NCBI RefSeq assembly: GCF_000444995.1 | Contig: NC_022041.1 | Location: 1,648,001 to 1,712,000 of the forward strand | Length of the DNA stretch: 64,000 nt | DNA from: Paracoccus aminophilus JCM 7686 | GTDB lineage: Bacteria; Pseudomonadota; Alphaproteobacteria; Rhodobacterales; Rhodobacteraceae | Direction of reading: 5' to 3' | Part shown: positions 44,670 through 53,914 of the stretch, one piece after another | Numbering within the stretch: position 1 is the first letter of the stretch | Layout of the letters: every line of letters starts with the position of its first letter | Translations under genes and position numbers: made by a program | The notes under the pieces: generated by a model | Databases searched by the model: none | Seen by the model: only the letters and a program-made list of their open reading frames with translations | Told to the model about the DNA's origin: nothing

Positions 44670-46556
44670 TCACTCGTCCTGAGGTTGCTCCAACCGCAGG
44701 GAAGACCGCAAAGCGCGTGCAAAGCCATCGTATCCATGCCGAACCGCCTCTGGGAGTATCAAAGCAGCTTGCATGGCCAATTCGTTACCATCTTTGTAAG
44801 CAACGGCGAGCTCATCGGTGTCCCTCTGGACTTGACCCGTCGCCTCAAGGTAACGTCTTGATACCTTTTTCAAATAAATTTCCCGCACAAGCCTATCTTT
44901 CAGGACACAGCAAGATGCTCTGGCGCGGCGGGAGATTTCCTCCACCTTCCACTCATTTTGGCGCGCCCAATTCAGCTTTTCAACGACATCATGGGCACCG
45001 GACACGAGCGGAATATAATGGACCCACGGCTTGAAGAGGTATGAATAGAACAATTCCCACCCATCCTCCTCTTTCATTACCGCTGAATTGGTATTTGCCA
45101 TCTCCAGAAAATTTGACCCGGTATCGTTTCCCCTAAGCGATGCAATATACTTATAGCGGGTAAAAAACCCGTGCGCTCTTGCAGGGCTTGCAAAGTTCGA
45201 AAGGCCAATTTGGTTAAGGAACTTCTTGACTTTATCTGTTGGCACAAGGTTGATGTTGAAATCAGGGTGGTCGAGATACCTTTCGACGAGGCGAAAGCGG
45301 GTGTTCTTCCGAAGGAGTGCTAAGGCTTCGCTGGCATTTAAGTCACCAACTTCATGGCGCTCGATTACTTTGCGAGTCGGATCTTCAAAAACATCATGCT
45401 CGACATCACTACAGTGACCGGACAAGGCACCACGCCAGACGATCTGATCTGCTTTATTCTGAAATGAAACATTATCGCTGTAATTGAGCCCCGGATAATG
45501 CTCCGCGCCTATTGAATGATATTCCGGCAGGGGCCACAGAAAAACATTCTCAGCTCCTTTCCTCCGGCAATACGAAATTATCGGCCCGCCAATAGGTTTC
45601 CCTCCGGTTGCCCCTACACGCCGGCCGTCCTCCATATCGACGAGAAATTTACCAGTTTTGGCATAGAGCGAAAGTTCGTTGGCAACACCCGCTGTTCGAT
45701 GGATCTTGTGCTCTGGACCTCCGACAACAAACGAGCCATCGCCCCTCCGTCGCACTGGCCGTAATTGACGGGCTCGGTTTCTGACTGTGCCCAGATCAAG
45801 GTCTACTTCAGTTAGCATCCCCGAACATGCCGCGAACCCACAGCCATTCACAGAAATATGAGCCGGGATAGAGTTCATAGCCATTTCGTCAGCGTGACTG
45901 GATGCTTCCGATGGATCGTAAGACCCGTCTTCGTAATGCAGGAGCGGCTCAATCCGCTCAAGTCTTGATTGCCGCTTCGCCCGAGTGGCCTCGTCAGGCA
46001 GGGTTGGGCAGATAGGAAGATCGAACCATTTCGCGAAGATCTTCTGATAATCTTCGGCAGAAGTTTCGTCGATGTTGATCTTTACAAACTCTTCTCGATC
46101 ACTGAAGTAGTTTTCACAAGCAGCAATGTGCTCGTGCCAGTCCTTTTCCTAAACCTCAGCAAGCTCTCCGAGCGATGATCCAAGGTGAGCGGCATGCCAT
46201 ACGGGATATGATCTTCCCTGATGTGCGTATCTGCTGACGATCCAATCTTCGATATTCCTTGTATTCAGCACGAATATTGAGTTGGGGAAGGATTCGTCTA
46301 GATACTTGTACTCCTTGAACCCCTCGAGCATCGGCATTGTCATGCGATGCACACTTTCCATATCGGTAAATATAGTAGCCCATTTCCACCGCTGCAACGG
46401 CTCTCGTCCTACAGCCTTTGAATAGGCGATGTCCTCTGCCAGCGCCCCACCCGCCCAATGAGCTCCCCTGAATCCATTCAATTCGAAGAGTTCGGTGAGA
46501 AATTTCGTTCCGCACTTGTTAAAACCAATCTGGAAAACGCGTCTGTCAGGCATCAC
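44670..46556 (-). pseudogene. sulfotransferase-GT90 fusion gene split by an in-frame amber codon
   Basis: One frame runs from the ATG at 46556 to the stop at 44670 except for a TAG at 46149-46151. The part before it has the sulfotransferase start RRVFQIGFNKCGTKFLTELF; the part after it begins EKDWHEHIAACENYF and completes the sulfotransferase (about residue 200), then from about 240 to 620 a glycosyltransferase 90/CAP10-like domain follows (DQIVWRGALSG, YKYIASLRGNDTGSNFLEMANT, YLFKPWVHYIPL). A TGG-to-TAG change in an expected AEVWEKDW stretch accounts for the stop. The GT90 half might still be made from the ATG at 45884. Lower G+C than its surroundings. Confidence 0.8.
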
Positions 46557-46910
46557 GTCGGCTCACCAGCTCCCTTGGGCAGTGAACATATTACAGACTC
46601 GGCATTAACCTTTGTCTACTGATTCTAGTCAAAATAGACATAACTGCTCCACGATGACCTGCGCCCAAGCCACAGAGACGTTAAGAATTTTCATGAGAGG
46701 AAAAATTACGCCTCTCGCCTGTGGCCAGCATCCGAGAAACGCATTGTGCCGACCTCCTCGGCCTTGACCGATTAGGCTTTCCGGCGTGACAGCGGGATTG
46801 ACAGAGGAAGCCAAGCTTCGCTAGGGAAACCTTAGCCAGATCCAAGCCATGATGAACGTGATCCGTTTCCGTGTTCCCAAAGGAAGCGCGAAACGAGGCA
46901 GGAATGTGGC
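46557..46910. other. AT-rich gene-free stretch before the fecI-like gene
   Basis: Carries promoter-like AT-rich DNA for the minus-strand gene and leads into the sigma factor gene. A 61-residue minus frame (46629-46814) has no known domain; it might be transposase debris. Confidence 0.35.
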
Positions 46911-47414
46911 GTGAGCTGGGATTTTCATTCGCTTTTCAAGCATCATGCGCAGGGCATTTTGCGGGCGCTGATCCGGCGCGGCCATGATCCAGAGCTGGGC
47001 GCGGATCTGACGCAAGACGCCTTCCTGCGCGCGATTGCGCGCCAGCAGGCCGGAGCGCTGGCCGAGCCGCCTGCCCCGGCCTATCTCTACAAGATCGCGT
47101 GCAATCTGGGCATCAATCATCGCCGCCGCGAAGCCTTGGTCGGCATGACCGCGCTCGACACGCCCGAGGCCGAACGCGCCGCCCCCCGCGCCCTCGATAC
47201 CGAACGGGTGGTTGCAGCGCGCCAAGAGCTCGCCCTGATCCGCGAGGCGCTTGCCGCGATGCCGCCGCGCCAGCGCCGCGCTTTCCTTTTGCACCGCATC
47301 GAGGGCTGGCCCATCGCCCGCATTGCCGAAGAGATCGGTCTCTCACCCAGCCGCACATGGGAGATCATCCGCGACGCTTATCGCCAGATCGTGCTTTGCG
47401 CGGGGGAGATCTGA
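46911..47414 (+). CDS. FecI-type ECF sigma factor
   Basis: 167 residues, GTG start after CAGGAAT. Region 2 (ADLTQDAFLRAIARQ) and region 4 (MPPRQRRAFLLHRIEGWPIARIAEEIG) are both clear. Directly followed, with one-base overlap, by a FecR-like anti-sigma gene and then a TonB receptor with an STN domain: the complete cell-surface signalling cassette. It should direct transcription of the receptor when the ligand is bound. Confidence 0.92.
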   Translation: MSWDFHSLFKHHAQGILRALIRRGHDPELGADLTQDAFLRAIARQQAGALAEPPAPAYLYKIACNLGINHRRREALVGMTALDTPEAERAAPRALDTERVVAARQELALIREALAAMPPRQRRAFLLHRIEGWPIARIAEEIGLSPSRTWEIIRDAYRQIVLCAGEI

Positions 47415-48361
47415 TGGCCGCATTCTCTCTGACCGCGCGGCTTCTCGACGAGGCGATTGACCTGATGATCCGCCGCCAGACCAGCCCGGACAGCGCCGTT
47501 TTGGCCCGCCAAATCGCGGCATGGTGCGCGCAAAGTCCCGATCATGCCCGCATCTGGGCGCGGGTGGCCGAGGCGCATGGTCGCAGCGGCGCGGCCTTGG
47601 GTTCTGCCTTTGGTGATGCCCCGCGCGCGCTCAGCCGGCGCAATTTCCTGATCGGCGGCGCGGGTTTGGGAGCGGCGAGCATGGGCGCGCTCGGCTGGCC
47701 CAAGCTGCGGCTCTATCTGCTCGCCGACCATCTGACGACGACGGCAGAGCTACTGCCGCTCGACCTGCCCGGCGCGGGGCAGATGACACTCGGCCCAGCC
47801 AGCGCGATTGCCTATCTTGATGGGGCCGATGCGCCGGGCGTCCGGCTTTTGCGCGGCATGGGCTGGTTCAATCTGGACGATCTGCCTGCCACTGCCCCGC
47901 CCTTCACTCTGCGCGCGGGCGAAGTCGCCATCCGGGGCCGCCGTGCCGCATTCGAGGCCTCTGAGGATGCCGGGCTCGTCAACCTCGCGGTCGCCTCGGG
48001 CGAGGTGCAGGTCTTGGCCCCCCGCCTGCCCGCGCCGATGAGCCTGACCTCGGGCGGTTGGCTGCGCCTTAACCCGCAGGGCGGCGCGATCGAGAGTGGG
48101 CAGCGCGATGCCTCGCTTGCGGGCGCTTGGCAAGACGGGCTGATCCTTGCCGAGGCCGCTCCCTTGAATGTGCTGGTCGCGCGGATTGCCCGCTGGCTGC
48201 CGGGCCGCGTGGTTCTGGCCGACAGCGCGATTGCGCGCATTCGCGTCAGCGGCGTCTTCGACATGAGCGACCCCGAGCGCGCCTTGGACGCCGCCGTGCG
48301 CCCGACCGGGGGCAAGTTGCGCCGCATGTCCAGCCTTTTGACGGTCATTTCCAGTGTCTGA
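47414..48361 (+). CDS. FecR-like anti-sigma/signal relay protein
   Basis: 315 residues. The N-terminal cytoplasmic domain (LLDEAIDLMIRRQ, SPDHARIWARVAEAH) is the FecR sigma-binding region; then a twin-arginine-like membrane segment, LSRRNFLIGGAGLGAASMG; then the periplasmic FecR domain (about 125-300). FecR proteins known to carry such an RR segment are inserted by the Tat system. Start overlaps the sigma gene stop (TGATG). It relays the signal of the loaded receptor. Confidence 0.9.
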   Translation: MAAFSLTARLLDEAIDLMIRRQTSPDSAVLARQIAAWCAQSPDHARIWARVAEAHGRSGAALGSAFGDAPRALSRRNFLIGGAGLGAASMGALGWPKLRLYLLADHLTTTAELLPLDLPGAGQMTLGPASAIAYLDGADAPGVRLLRGMGWFNLDDLPATAPPFTLRAGEVAIRGRRAAFEASEDAGLVNLAVASGEVQVLAPRLPAPMSLTSGGWLRLNPQGGAIESGQRDASLAGAWQDGLILAEAAPLNVLVARIARWLPGRVVLADSAIARIRVSGVFDMSDPERALDAAVRPTGGKLRRMSSLLTVISSV

Positions 48362-48396
48362 GGCTTTTTCTCGAAATAATCGCGAATCCGACCGAA

Positions 48397-48420
48397 TGAA
48401 CCGCCGCCCCGATTGTCTAT
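48397..48420 (+). promoter_or_regulatory. possible ECF promoter before receptor gene
   Basis: TGAACC and GTCTAT with 12 bases between, about 90 bases before the receptor start. The elements look ECF-like but the spacing is shorter than usual, so this is tentative. Confidence 0.25.
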
Positions 48421-48508
48421 GAATCAGGGTCGAGCAATACCCATCCCGGTTCTCGGGATCCAAGGCACGGCACACCCTCTGTCCAGTTTGACCGAAGGAG
48501 CGGCTACC

Positions 48509-51076
48509 TTGGCCGAGAATGAAATGATTTCAAATGGATACAGCGCCCGCCCGCGTAGCGGGATCACGGCGGCGCTGATGATGTCGACGCTGATCCTCGC
48601 CGGAGCCGTCGTGGTGCCGGTCGGGATGGCCGCAGCGCAGGACGGCCAGACCACCGGCACGGCGGTCAACTTCTCCATCCCCGCAGGCCCGCTTGGCCCG
48701 GCGCTGATGGTCTGGGGGCGTCAGGCTGGCGTGCAGATTTCCTATCTGGATGCGGCGACCAGCGGCAAAACGACTGCGGGCCTGTCCGCCAGCCTTGCGC
48801 CAGAGCGCGCGCTGGCGCGGCTTCTCAGCGGCTCAGGGCTGCGCTATCGCTTCTCTGATCCCAGAAGCGTCACGATTTCGGGCGTGGTCCCGGGGGCCGC
48901 GAGCAGTGGGACGGCGCCCGATGGCGCGATCATGCTCGATACGGTGGTCATCCGCAGCTCTGCTGATGCGCCCTATGTGACGGCAGGCTCGGTCAGCGAG
49001 ATTTCGGCCGAACAGATCGAGCGCGTGCCAAGCGCCACGGTCGCCGATGTCTTCAAATCGACGCCGGGTGTGATTTCGGCGGGCAGCCGCGTCGGGCCTT
49101 CGGTCGATGTCAACATTCGCGGGTTGCAGGGTCAGGGCCGGGTCAATGTGATGATTGACGGCACGCGCCAGACCGGCGGCAGCTATCGCGGTTATCGCGG
49201 CTCGCGCAGCGAGACCTATGTCGATGCCGATTTCCTGACCGGGGTCGATGTCGCCAAAGGGCCGGGGACCGGCGCGGGTGGGATCGGTGCGATGGGCGGC
49301 ACGATCAATATGCGCACGATCACCGCCGACGACATTCTGAGCGAGGGTGCCACCAAAGGCTTCCGTTTGCGCAGCGGGCTTGGCTCTGACACGAAAAGCC
49401 CGCAAGCAACCGGCACCAAGACCATCCGCGACGGCCAGCCGGGCTTTGATGGCTCGTCTTGGTCGGGCAGTCTGGCCTATGCCGTCCGCCACGAGAATTT
49501 CGACTTCCTCGCCGGGTTCTCACGCCGCAAAACCGGGAATTACTTCGCCGGAAAGACCGGGCAGGATATGTATGACCTCTCGCTGCGCAGCCCGTGGCAG
49601 AGCGGCCCGTGGAAGATGTCGCCCTTTGGCAAAGAGCAAGAAGTCTTCAACACCTCGCAAGACATCACCAGCTTCCTGACGAAAGCCTCGTGGTATTTCG
49701 GCGATCACAGCCTGAAGCTTGGCTATACCCATTACCGCAACAGCTATGGCGAGCTGAACGAGACCACCCTAGGCTTCGCGCTCAGCCCGACGATCAACAT
49801 TCCCGCTCAGCAAGACGCGTTGAGCAAGACCGTCACCAACACCGTCACGCTGAAATATGACTATGCGCCCTCGGGCAATGATCTGGTGCATCTGAGCGCC
49901 AATCTCTGGGTCAGCGATCTGAAAAGCACGAGCGGCGTCATCAAATCGCAGATGATGGGCGCGACCGGCAAAAGCGAGGTGCGCACCTTTGGCGGCGATG
50001 TCTCGAACCGCTCGGATATCGCGACACCGATCGGCGCGCTCAGCATGGTCAATGGCGCGGAATTCGTGCTCGAGCGCAGCCGCAGCGACCAGTTGGTCAA
50101 CGAATATCCGTGGGGGACGTTCCTTTACAGCTTCAACCCCAATGCCGACCGCACGCTGAGCGGGGTCTTCCACCGCAGCACGCTCGAGGTCAACGATTGG
50201 CTGAGCCTCTCGGGCGGGATGCGCTATGACCATTACAAGATCGTGGGCAAAGGCAATGTCGCGGGCAAGGGCGATCAGAGCGGCAGCCATTTCAGCAAGA
50301 ACTTCGGCGTGACCCTCACCCCCGCGACCGGCCTGCAGCTCTTTGCGACCTATGCCGAGGGTTGGCGTCCGCCGAGCCTGCGCGAACAGGGCTCTTTCGG
50401 CGCGGGCGGTCTGGTCATCAACCCCGATCTGAAACCCGAAACCTCACGCTCGGTCGAATTGGGAGTGAACTATCTGCGCGACAGCCTGTGGCGCGACGGC
50501 GATGCGTTGCGGCTGAAATTCGTGGCCTTTGACGGGAAATATCAGGATTACATCATCCGCAATCGCAACGCGAACTGGGAATATACTTGGGGCAACATCG
50601 ACCGCGCCCGCTTCAAAGGCGCCGAGATTTCGGCCAATTATGACGCGGGCCTGGCCTTTGTCGAGGCGAGTGCCACCCATTACGACAAGATCGAGTTCTG
50701 CAACAACGGGGTCTGCGGCGCGGGCGCAGCCGCCACGGATTACGGCGTCATTACCGTGCCGCCGCGCTTTACCGGTACGCTGACCGGCGGCGTGCGCCTG
50801 CTTGAAGATCGGTCCCTCACCCTCGGCGGCCGCGCCTATATCTTTAGCGAGCGCTTTGGCGGCTATATGACGGCACCCGGCGCCGTGAACGGGCCGATCT
50901 ATTACACCAAGAACAAGATCATCGATCTTTTCGGCTCGTATCGCCTGAACGAGGCGATGGTGCTCGATGTCAGCGTCGAGAACCTGACCAACAAATATTA
51001 CCTCGACCCGATGGCAACGGCGATTGCGCCCTCTCCGGGGCGGACGGCGCGGATCAATCTGACCGCACGGTTCTGA
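48509..51076 (+). CDS. TonB-dependent siderophore/heme receptor with STN signalling domain
   Basis: 855 residues from a TTG at 48509, chosen because AAGGAG ends 8 bases before it; ATG 48524 is the conservative alternative and upstream ATGs lack an RBS. Signal peptide (LILAGAVVVPVGMAAAQ), STN domain (VNFSIPAGPLGPALMVWG to SVTISG), plug (VRIRGLQGQGRVNVMIDG-like, TGVDVAKGPGTGAGGIGAMGG) and a 22-strand-type barrel ending in ARINLTARF. The STN domain marks a transducer acting with the FecI/FecR pair upstream. Ligand (siderophore, heme or citrate complex) is not determined. Confidence 0.9.
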   Translation: MAENEMISNGYSARPRSGITAALMMSTLILAGAVVVPVGMAAAQDGQTTGTAVNFSIPAGPLGPALMVWGRQAGVQISYLDAATSGKTTAGLSASLAPERALARLLSGSGLRYRFSDPRSVTISGVVPGAASSGTAPDGAIMLDTVVIRSSADAPYVTAGSVSEISAEQIERVPSATVADVFKSTPGVISAGSRVGPSVDVNIRGLQGQGRVNVMIDGTRQTGGSYRGYRGSRSETYVDADFLTGVDVAKGPGTGAGGIGAMGGTINMRTITADDILSEGATKGFRLRSGLGSDTKSPQATGTKTIRDGQPGFDGSSWSGSLAYAVRHENFDFLAGFSRRKTGNYFAGKTGQDMYDLSLRSPWQSGPWKMSPFGKEQEVFNTSQDITSFLTKASWYFGDHSLKLGYTHYRNSYGELNETTLGFALSPTINIPAQQDALSKTVTNTVTLKYDYAPSGNDLVHLSANLWVSDLKSTSGVIKSQMMGATGKSEVRTFGGDVSNRSDIATPIGALSMVNGAEFVLERSRSDQLVNEYPWGTFLYSFNPNADRTLSGVFHRSTLEVNDWLSLSGGMRYDHYKIVGKGNVAGKGDQSGSHFSKNFGVTLTPATGLQLFATYAEGWRPPSLREQGSFGAGGLVINPDLKPETSRSVELGVNYLRDSLWRDGDALRLKFVAFDGKYQDYIIRNRNANWEYTWGNIDRARFKGAEISANYDAGLAFVEASATHYDKIEFCNNGVCGAGAAATDYGVITVPPRFTGTLTGGVRLLEDRSLTLGGRAYIFSERFGGYMTAPGAVNGPIYYTKNKIIDLFGSYRLNEAMVLDVSVENLTNKYYLDPMATAIAPSPGRTARINLTARF

Positions 51077-51091
51077 GGGGCGAAATAAAGC

Positions 51092-51117
51092 GGCCGGGCG
51101 TGATGCCCGGCCTTTTT
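51092..51117 (+). terminator. intrinsic terminator after TonB receptor gene
   Basis: Perfect 8-bp stem GGCCGGGC / GCCCGGCC with loop GTGAT and a TTTTT run, 16 bases after the stop. Confidence 0.93.
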
Positions 51118-51225
51118 CATCTCGCGGCGCCATCGCGATGCCAAGCGGCCGACGGGTTTTGAAGGAGAAGGTTTTCGTTCCCCGGGAAGGAGCGCCCTCC
51201 CCCGTCGCGTGACCCGAGAACACGC

Positions 51226-51255
51226 CATCCCGCGGCCCTTTCGCGCCGCGGGATG
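51226..51255 (-). terminator. hairpin downstream of phytase-like gene
   Basis: Perfect 11-bp arms CATCCCGCGGC and GCCGCGGGATG with an 8-base loop, 30 bases past the minus-strand stop at 51286. Likely terminator for that gene; a short T-containing stretch follows on the minus strand. Confidence 0.65.
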
Positions 51256-51285
51256 CTGGTTTTGGCAAGCCGCAGCCCAATGCCC

Positions 51286-52635
51286 TTATTTCGCCGCGAG
51301 AAGCTCCGGCACGGACAGCAGGATGAATTCGTTATTCGCAGCCTTGCCGATCTCGCGACCGCCCGAGAAGGGCAGATTGTTGTCATTGGCGACAAGGATA
51401 TGGGTGTCATCGACCCGCGCGACATCCTCGATCGTGAAGAAGGGGAAGGTGAACGCGCCGGAGGCCGGTTTCAGCCCCGCCAAAGCCTTGTTCTCGGGGT
51501 CCTGGATATTCATCAGATCGATATGGCCAATGCGGCGCAAAAACCCGTCGGCATCGACCGAGGCCGTGTCGATCAGCGTGATATATTTGACCTTGGCCGG
51601 ACGCGGATAGCAGGCGCCTTGATCCTCGGCGCCTTCCGCGCAGGCCGAGGCGGCATCGCCCTCGCCATTGTCTCGCTCGATCACCAGAGCGCGGGTCTTG
51701 TCGATGAAGTTGAGATCGCCGATCGCCTTGGCACCCTCGGCCAGCTTGAACTTGTAGCTTTGCCCGGTCCAGTCGCGGGCCTTGGTGTCAAAGGTCATGA
51801 CCCGCAGGAAATCGCCCTCGGTCTCGCCGCCTTCGACGAGCAGCGGCTTTTCCAGCATGGCCCAGAACAGGTTGGTCTCGGGTTGAAGCCCCATGCCCTC
51901 ATAGCCGCCCGAGCGCTGGACCTGATAATCCTTGCCCGGAACCGCCGGAACCGCGATGCCGGGCGTGTCTGGGCCTGCCAGCACATTGCCGTCGAGCTTG
52001 GTGGCAAAGACATCCAGAATGCGCCCGTCGCGGGTTGCGTGAAGGAGATAGGGGCCGAATTCCTCGCCAATCCAGATCTCGCCATCAAGATACTGGATGC
52101 TCTCGGGGTCGAAATCCGCGCCGGTCAGATAGCGCGTGTCGGTGCCTTCATTGGCGATGCGGAAGGGCACCTTATGGTCGGGATCGCGAAGAAACACCGT
52201 CTCTTTGCGCGTGACCTTGCCGGTCTCGAAATCGGGCGCCATCAGATGGAAGGTCAGCATCGCATCGGGGCTGTTGATCTTGGTGCCAAAGCCATTGTCG
52301 GTCAGGGTGAACCAGCTGCCCGCCGCATCGCGCGTCATGGCAAAGCCCGAAAGCCCCTGCACGGGCTGGCCGATGAAGGGCAGCGAAATGCCGGTCTCAT
52401 GCCCGCCGTAATCCTTGCCAACATTGCCCATCACCGACATCGGCTGTTCATTGCGGGTCTTGCCGGTGAACTTGCCCGAGACCCACAGATCGCGCGGCGC
52501 ATCGGCGGGCGGCGTGACCAGCGTCAAGGCGGGCAGGACGGCATGGCCTGCAAGGGTCGCGGGGAAGCTCTCCTCGGCGGCGGCGGGGCCGGCGAGGAGC
52601 GCGCTGCTGGTCAGAAGAAGGGCGGCAAAACGCAT
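51286..52635 (-). CDS. secreted esterase-like activity of phytase family protein
   Basis: 449 residues with a clear signal peptide (ALLLTSSALLAGPAAAEE). The mature protein has the beta-propeller-type phytase-like (esterase-like) pattern: LSGFAMTRDAAGSWFTLTDNGFG near the N terminus, FDPESIQYLDGEIWIGEEFGPYLLH, and GYEGMGLQPETNLFWAMLEKP. Periplasmic or exported; members are suggested to act on phosphate esters but function is not established. Single gene, RBS AAAGGAC. Confidence 0.85.
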   Translation of the reverse strand: MRFAALLLTSSALLAGPAAAEESFPATLAGHAVLPALTLVTPPADAPRDLWVSGKFTGKTRNEQPMSVMGNVGKDYGGHETGISLPFIGQPVQGLSGFAMTRDAAGSWFTLTDNGFGTKINSPDAMLTFHLMAPDFETGKVTRKETVFLRDPDHKVPFRIANEGTDTRYLTGADFDPESIQYLDGEIWIGEEFGPYLLHATRDGRILDVFATKLDGNVLAGPDTPGIAVPAVPGKDYQVQRSGGYEGMGLQPETNLFWAMLEKPLLVEGGETEGDFLRVMTFDTKARDWTGQSYKFKLAEGAKAIGDLNFIDKTRALVIERDNGEGDAASACAEGAEDQGACYPRPAKVKYITLIDTASVDADGFLRRIGHIDLMNIQDPENKALAGLKPASGAFTFPFFTIEDVARVDDTHILVANDNNLPFSGGREIGKAANNEFILLSVPELLAAK

Positions 52636-52684
52636 CTGATGTCCTTTCGGATGACGGGATGCGCGCTAGTTAGGCGGGGCACAT

Positions 52685-52698
52685 GACATGACCATGTC
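52685..52698. promoter_or_regulatory. palindrome upstream of phytase-like gene
   Basis: Perfect dyad GACATG-AC-CATGTC 50-63 bases before the start of the minus-strand gene. It does not look like a Pho box (CTGTCAT direct repeats), so the regulator is unknown. Confidence 0.4.
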
Positions 52699-52745
52699 GC
52701 GGGAATTGCAGAACAAAGACAATGAGCGCGCGGGAGGCCGAGGCC

Positions 52746-53390
52746 CTAGCGCGGGGGCGGCGCCGCCTCGCCACAGGCTTTCAGAAAGAGGCCGGTGCCG
52801 CGCCGCACACGCGCGGCAATCTCGTCATCGCTGAAGGGAGGCCGCGCGCCCAGCCGGACCTCGAGATGGGCAAAGCCCAGCCAGAGACCGATCAGCTGAT
52901 CGGCCGCCTCCTGCGGCGAGACCGTGGCAATCAGCCCCTCGGTCATGGCCTTGGCCAGCAATTCGCCCAAGAGCCGCTGACCCCGCCCGGGGCCAAGATC
53001 GAAGAAATGGCGCGGCAGATCGGGGCGGCTTGCCTCGAGGCTCGAGAGCGCGCGCTCCCAGCTCAGGATTTCGCGGTTGTTGACGAAGTTGAGATAGCGG
53101 ATGCCGAATTCGACCAGACTGTCCGGCGAGACGCGCCGCCCCAGCAATCCCGAGAATTCGTCATCCGCCACGATCCGCTCCGCCTCGCGACGGATGATCT
53201 CTTCGATCAGGCTCTCCTTGTCCTGAAAGAGCGCATAAAGCGTCGATTTCGACACGCCCGCCGCCGCCGCAATCTCATCGGTCGAGATCTCGACGCCCTT
53301 GGCGAGAAGCAGCCTGCGCCCCGCGTCGAGCAATGCGGCGCGTTTGCCCGGATCCTTTGGCCGCCCGCGTGGTCGTTTCTCTGTCGACAC
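52746..53390 (-). CDS. TetR-family repressor
   Basis: 214 residues. The N-terminal helix-turn-helix is VEISTDEIAAAAGVSKSTLYALF, preceded by a basic tail (RPRGRPKDPGKRAALLDAG); the C-terminal domain is of the AefR/YxaF-like type (GQRLLGELLAKAMTEGL). It follows the DoxX gene on the same strand after 17 bases, so both are in one operon under the palindrome at 53824, probably its own operator. Confidence 0.92.
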   Translation of the reverse strand: MSTEKRPRGRPKDPGKRAALLDAGRRLLLAKGVEISTDEIAAAAGVSKSTLYALFQDKESLIEEIIRREAERIVADDEFSGLLGRRVSPDSLVEFGIRYLNFVNNREILSWERALSSLEASRPDLPRHFFDLGPGRGQRLLGELLAKAMTEGLIATVSPQEAADQLIGLWLGFAHLEVRLGARPPFSDDEIAARVRRGTGLFLKACGEAAPPPR

Positions 53391-53407
53391 CCCTGCTCCT
53401 TGCTCGG

Positions 53408-53812
53408 TCAGTAGAGCTGCGAAATGGCCGCAGCGAGGAAAAGCCCACCTACAACCGCAATATGCTCAAGGGCAATATGGAACTCCGCACTGCGCTTTGG
53501 CTCGGAGAATTTCCAGAACGGATGGCCAATCGGAATGCAAAGCAGGGTGAAGACGGCCAGCGCGCCCGCCCCCAGCCAGGCAAGCCCCGCGACATTGCTG
53601 ATGAGCAGCGCCGAGCCGAGCAATTGGCAGGCAATCGTCGCCAGCGCGAAGAGCCGAGGCCGGGGCAGACCGACATCGACCATCTCCTGCACGATGGTCT
53701 TGAAGTTGAAGAGGCCAAAGAGGCCCGCCAGCCAGAAGAAGCTGGTCAAGAGCGCCTTGCCGGTCATCACTGCATGGGGATGGGTGATCAGGGGAAGCAT
53801 CGTGTCGATCAT
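53408..53812 (-). CDS. DoxX-family membrane protein
   Basis: 134 residues, four membrane segments (LLTSFFWLAGLFGLF, LFALATIACQLLGSALL, LGAGALAVFTLLCIPIG, and a C-terminal helix). DoxX-like proteins take part in redox stress responses or quinol-linked oxidation. Autoregulated with the downstream TetR gene. Confidence 0.88.
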   Translation of the reverse strand: MIDTMLPLITHPHAVMTGKALLTSFFWLAGLFGLFNFKTIVQEMVDVGLPRPRLFALATIACQLLGSALLISNVAGLAWLGAGALAVFTLLCIPIGHPFWKFSEPKRSAEFHIALEHIAVVGGLFLAAAISQLY

Positions 53813-53823
53813 CGCGATCTCTC

Positions 53824-53857
53824 ATTATTTACCATACCGCAACGTATGATAAATAAT
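53824..53857. promoter_or_regulatory. TetR operator overlapping the doxX promoter
   Basis: 14-base arms ATTATTTACCATAC and GTATGATAAATAAT with one mismatch and a 6-base centre, 12 bases before the doxX start. The AT-rich dyad stands out strongly in this G+C-rich DNA. Confidence 0.75.
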
Positions 53858-53914
53858 ATTCGAACTTGATAGTGCGATAATGTCGCAGGCGGTTTGCGCC
53901 CGCCCGACCGCCGC

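Noticed and set aside
46149..46151. TAG as a recoded (pyrrolysine or other) codon
   Set aside because: No pyrrolysine genes seen and none expected in this group; a TGG-to-TAG mutation is simpler. Kept open as read-through only in the finding.
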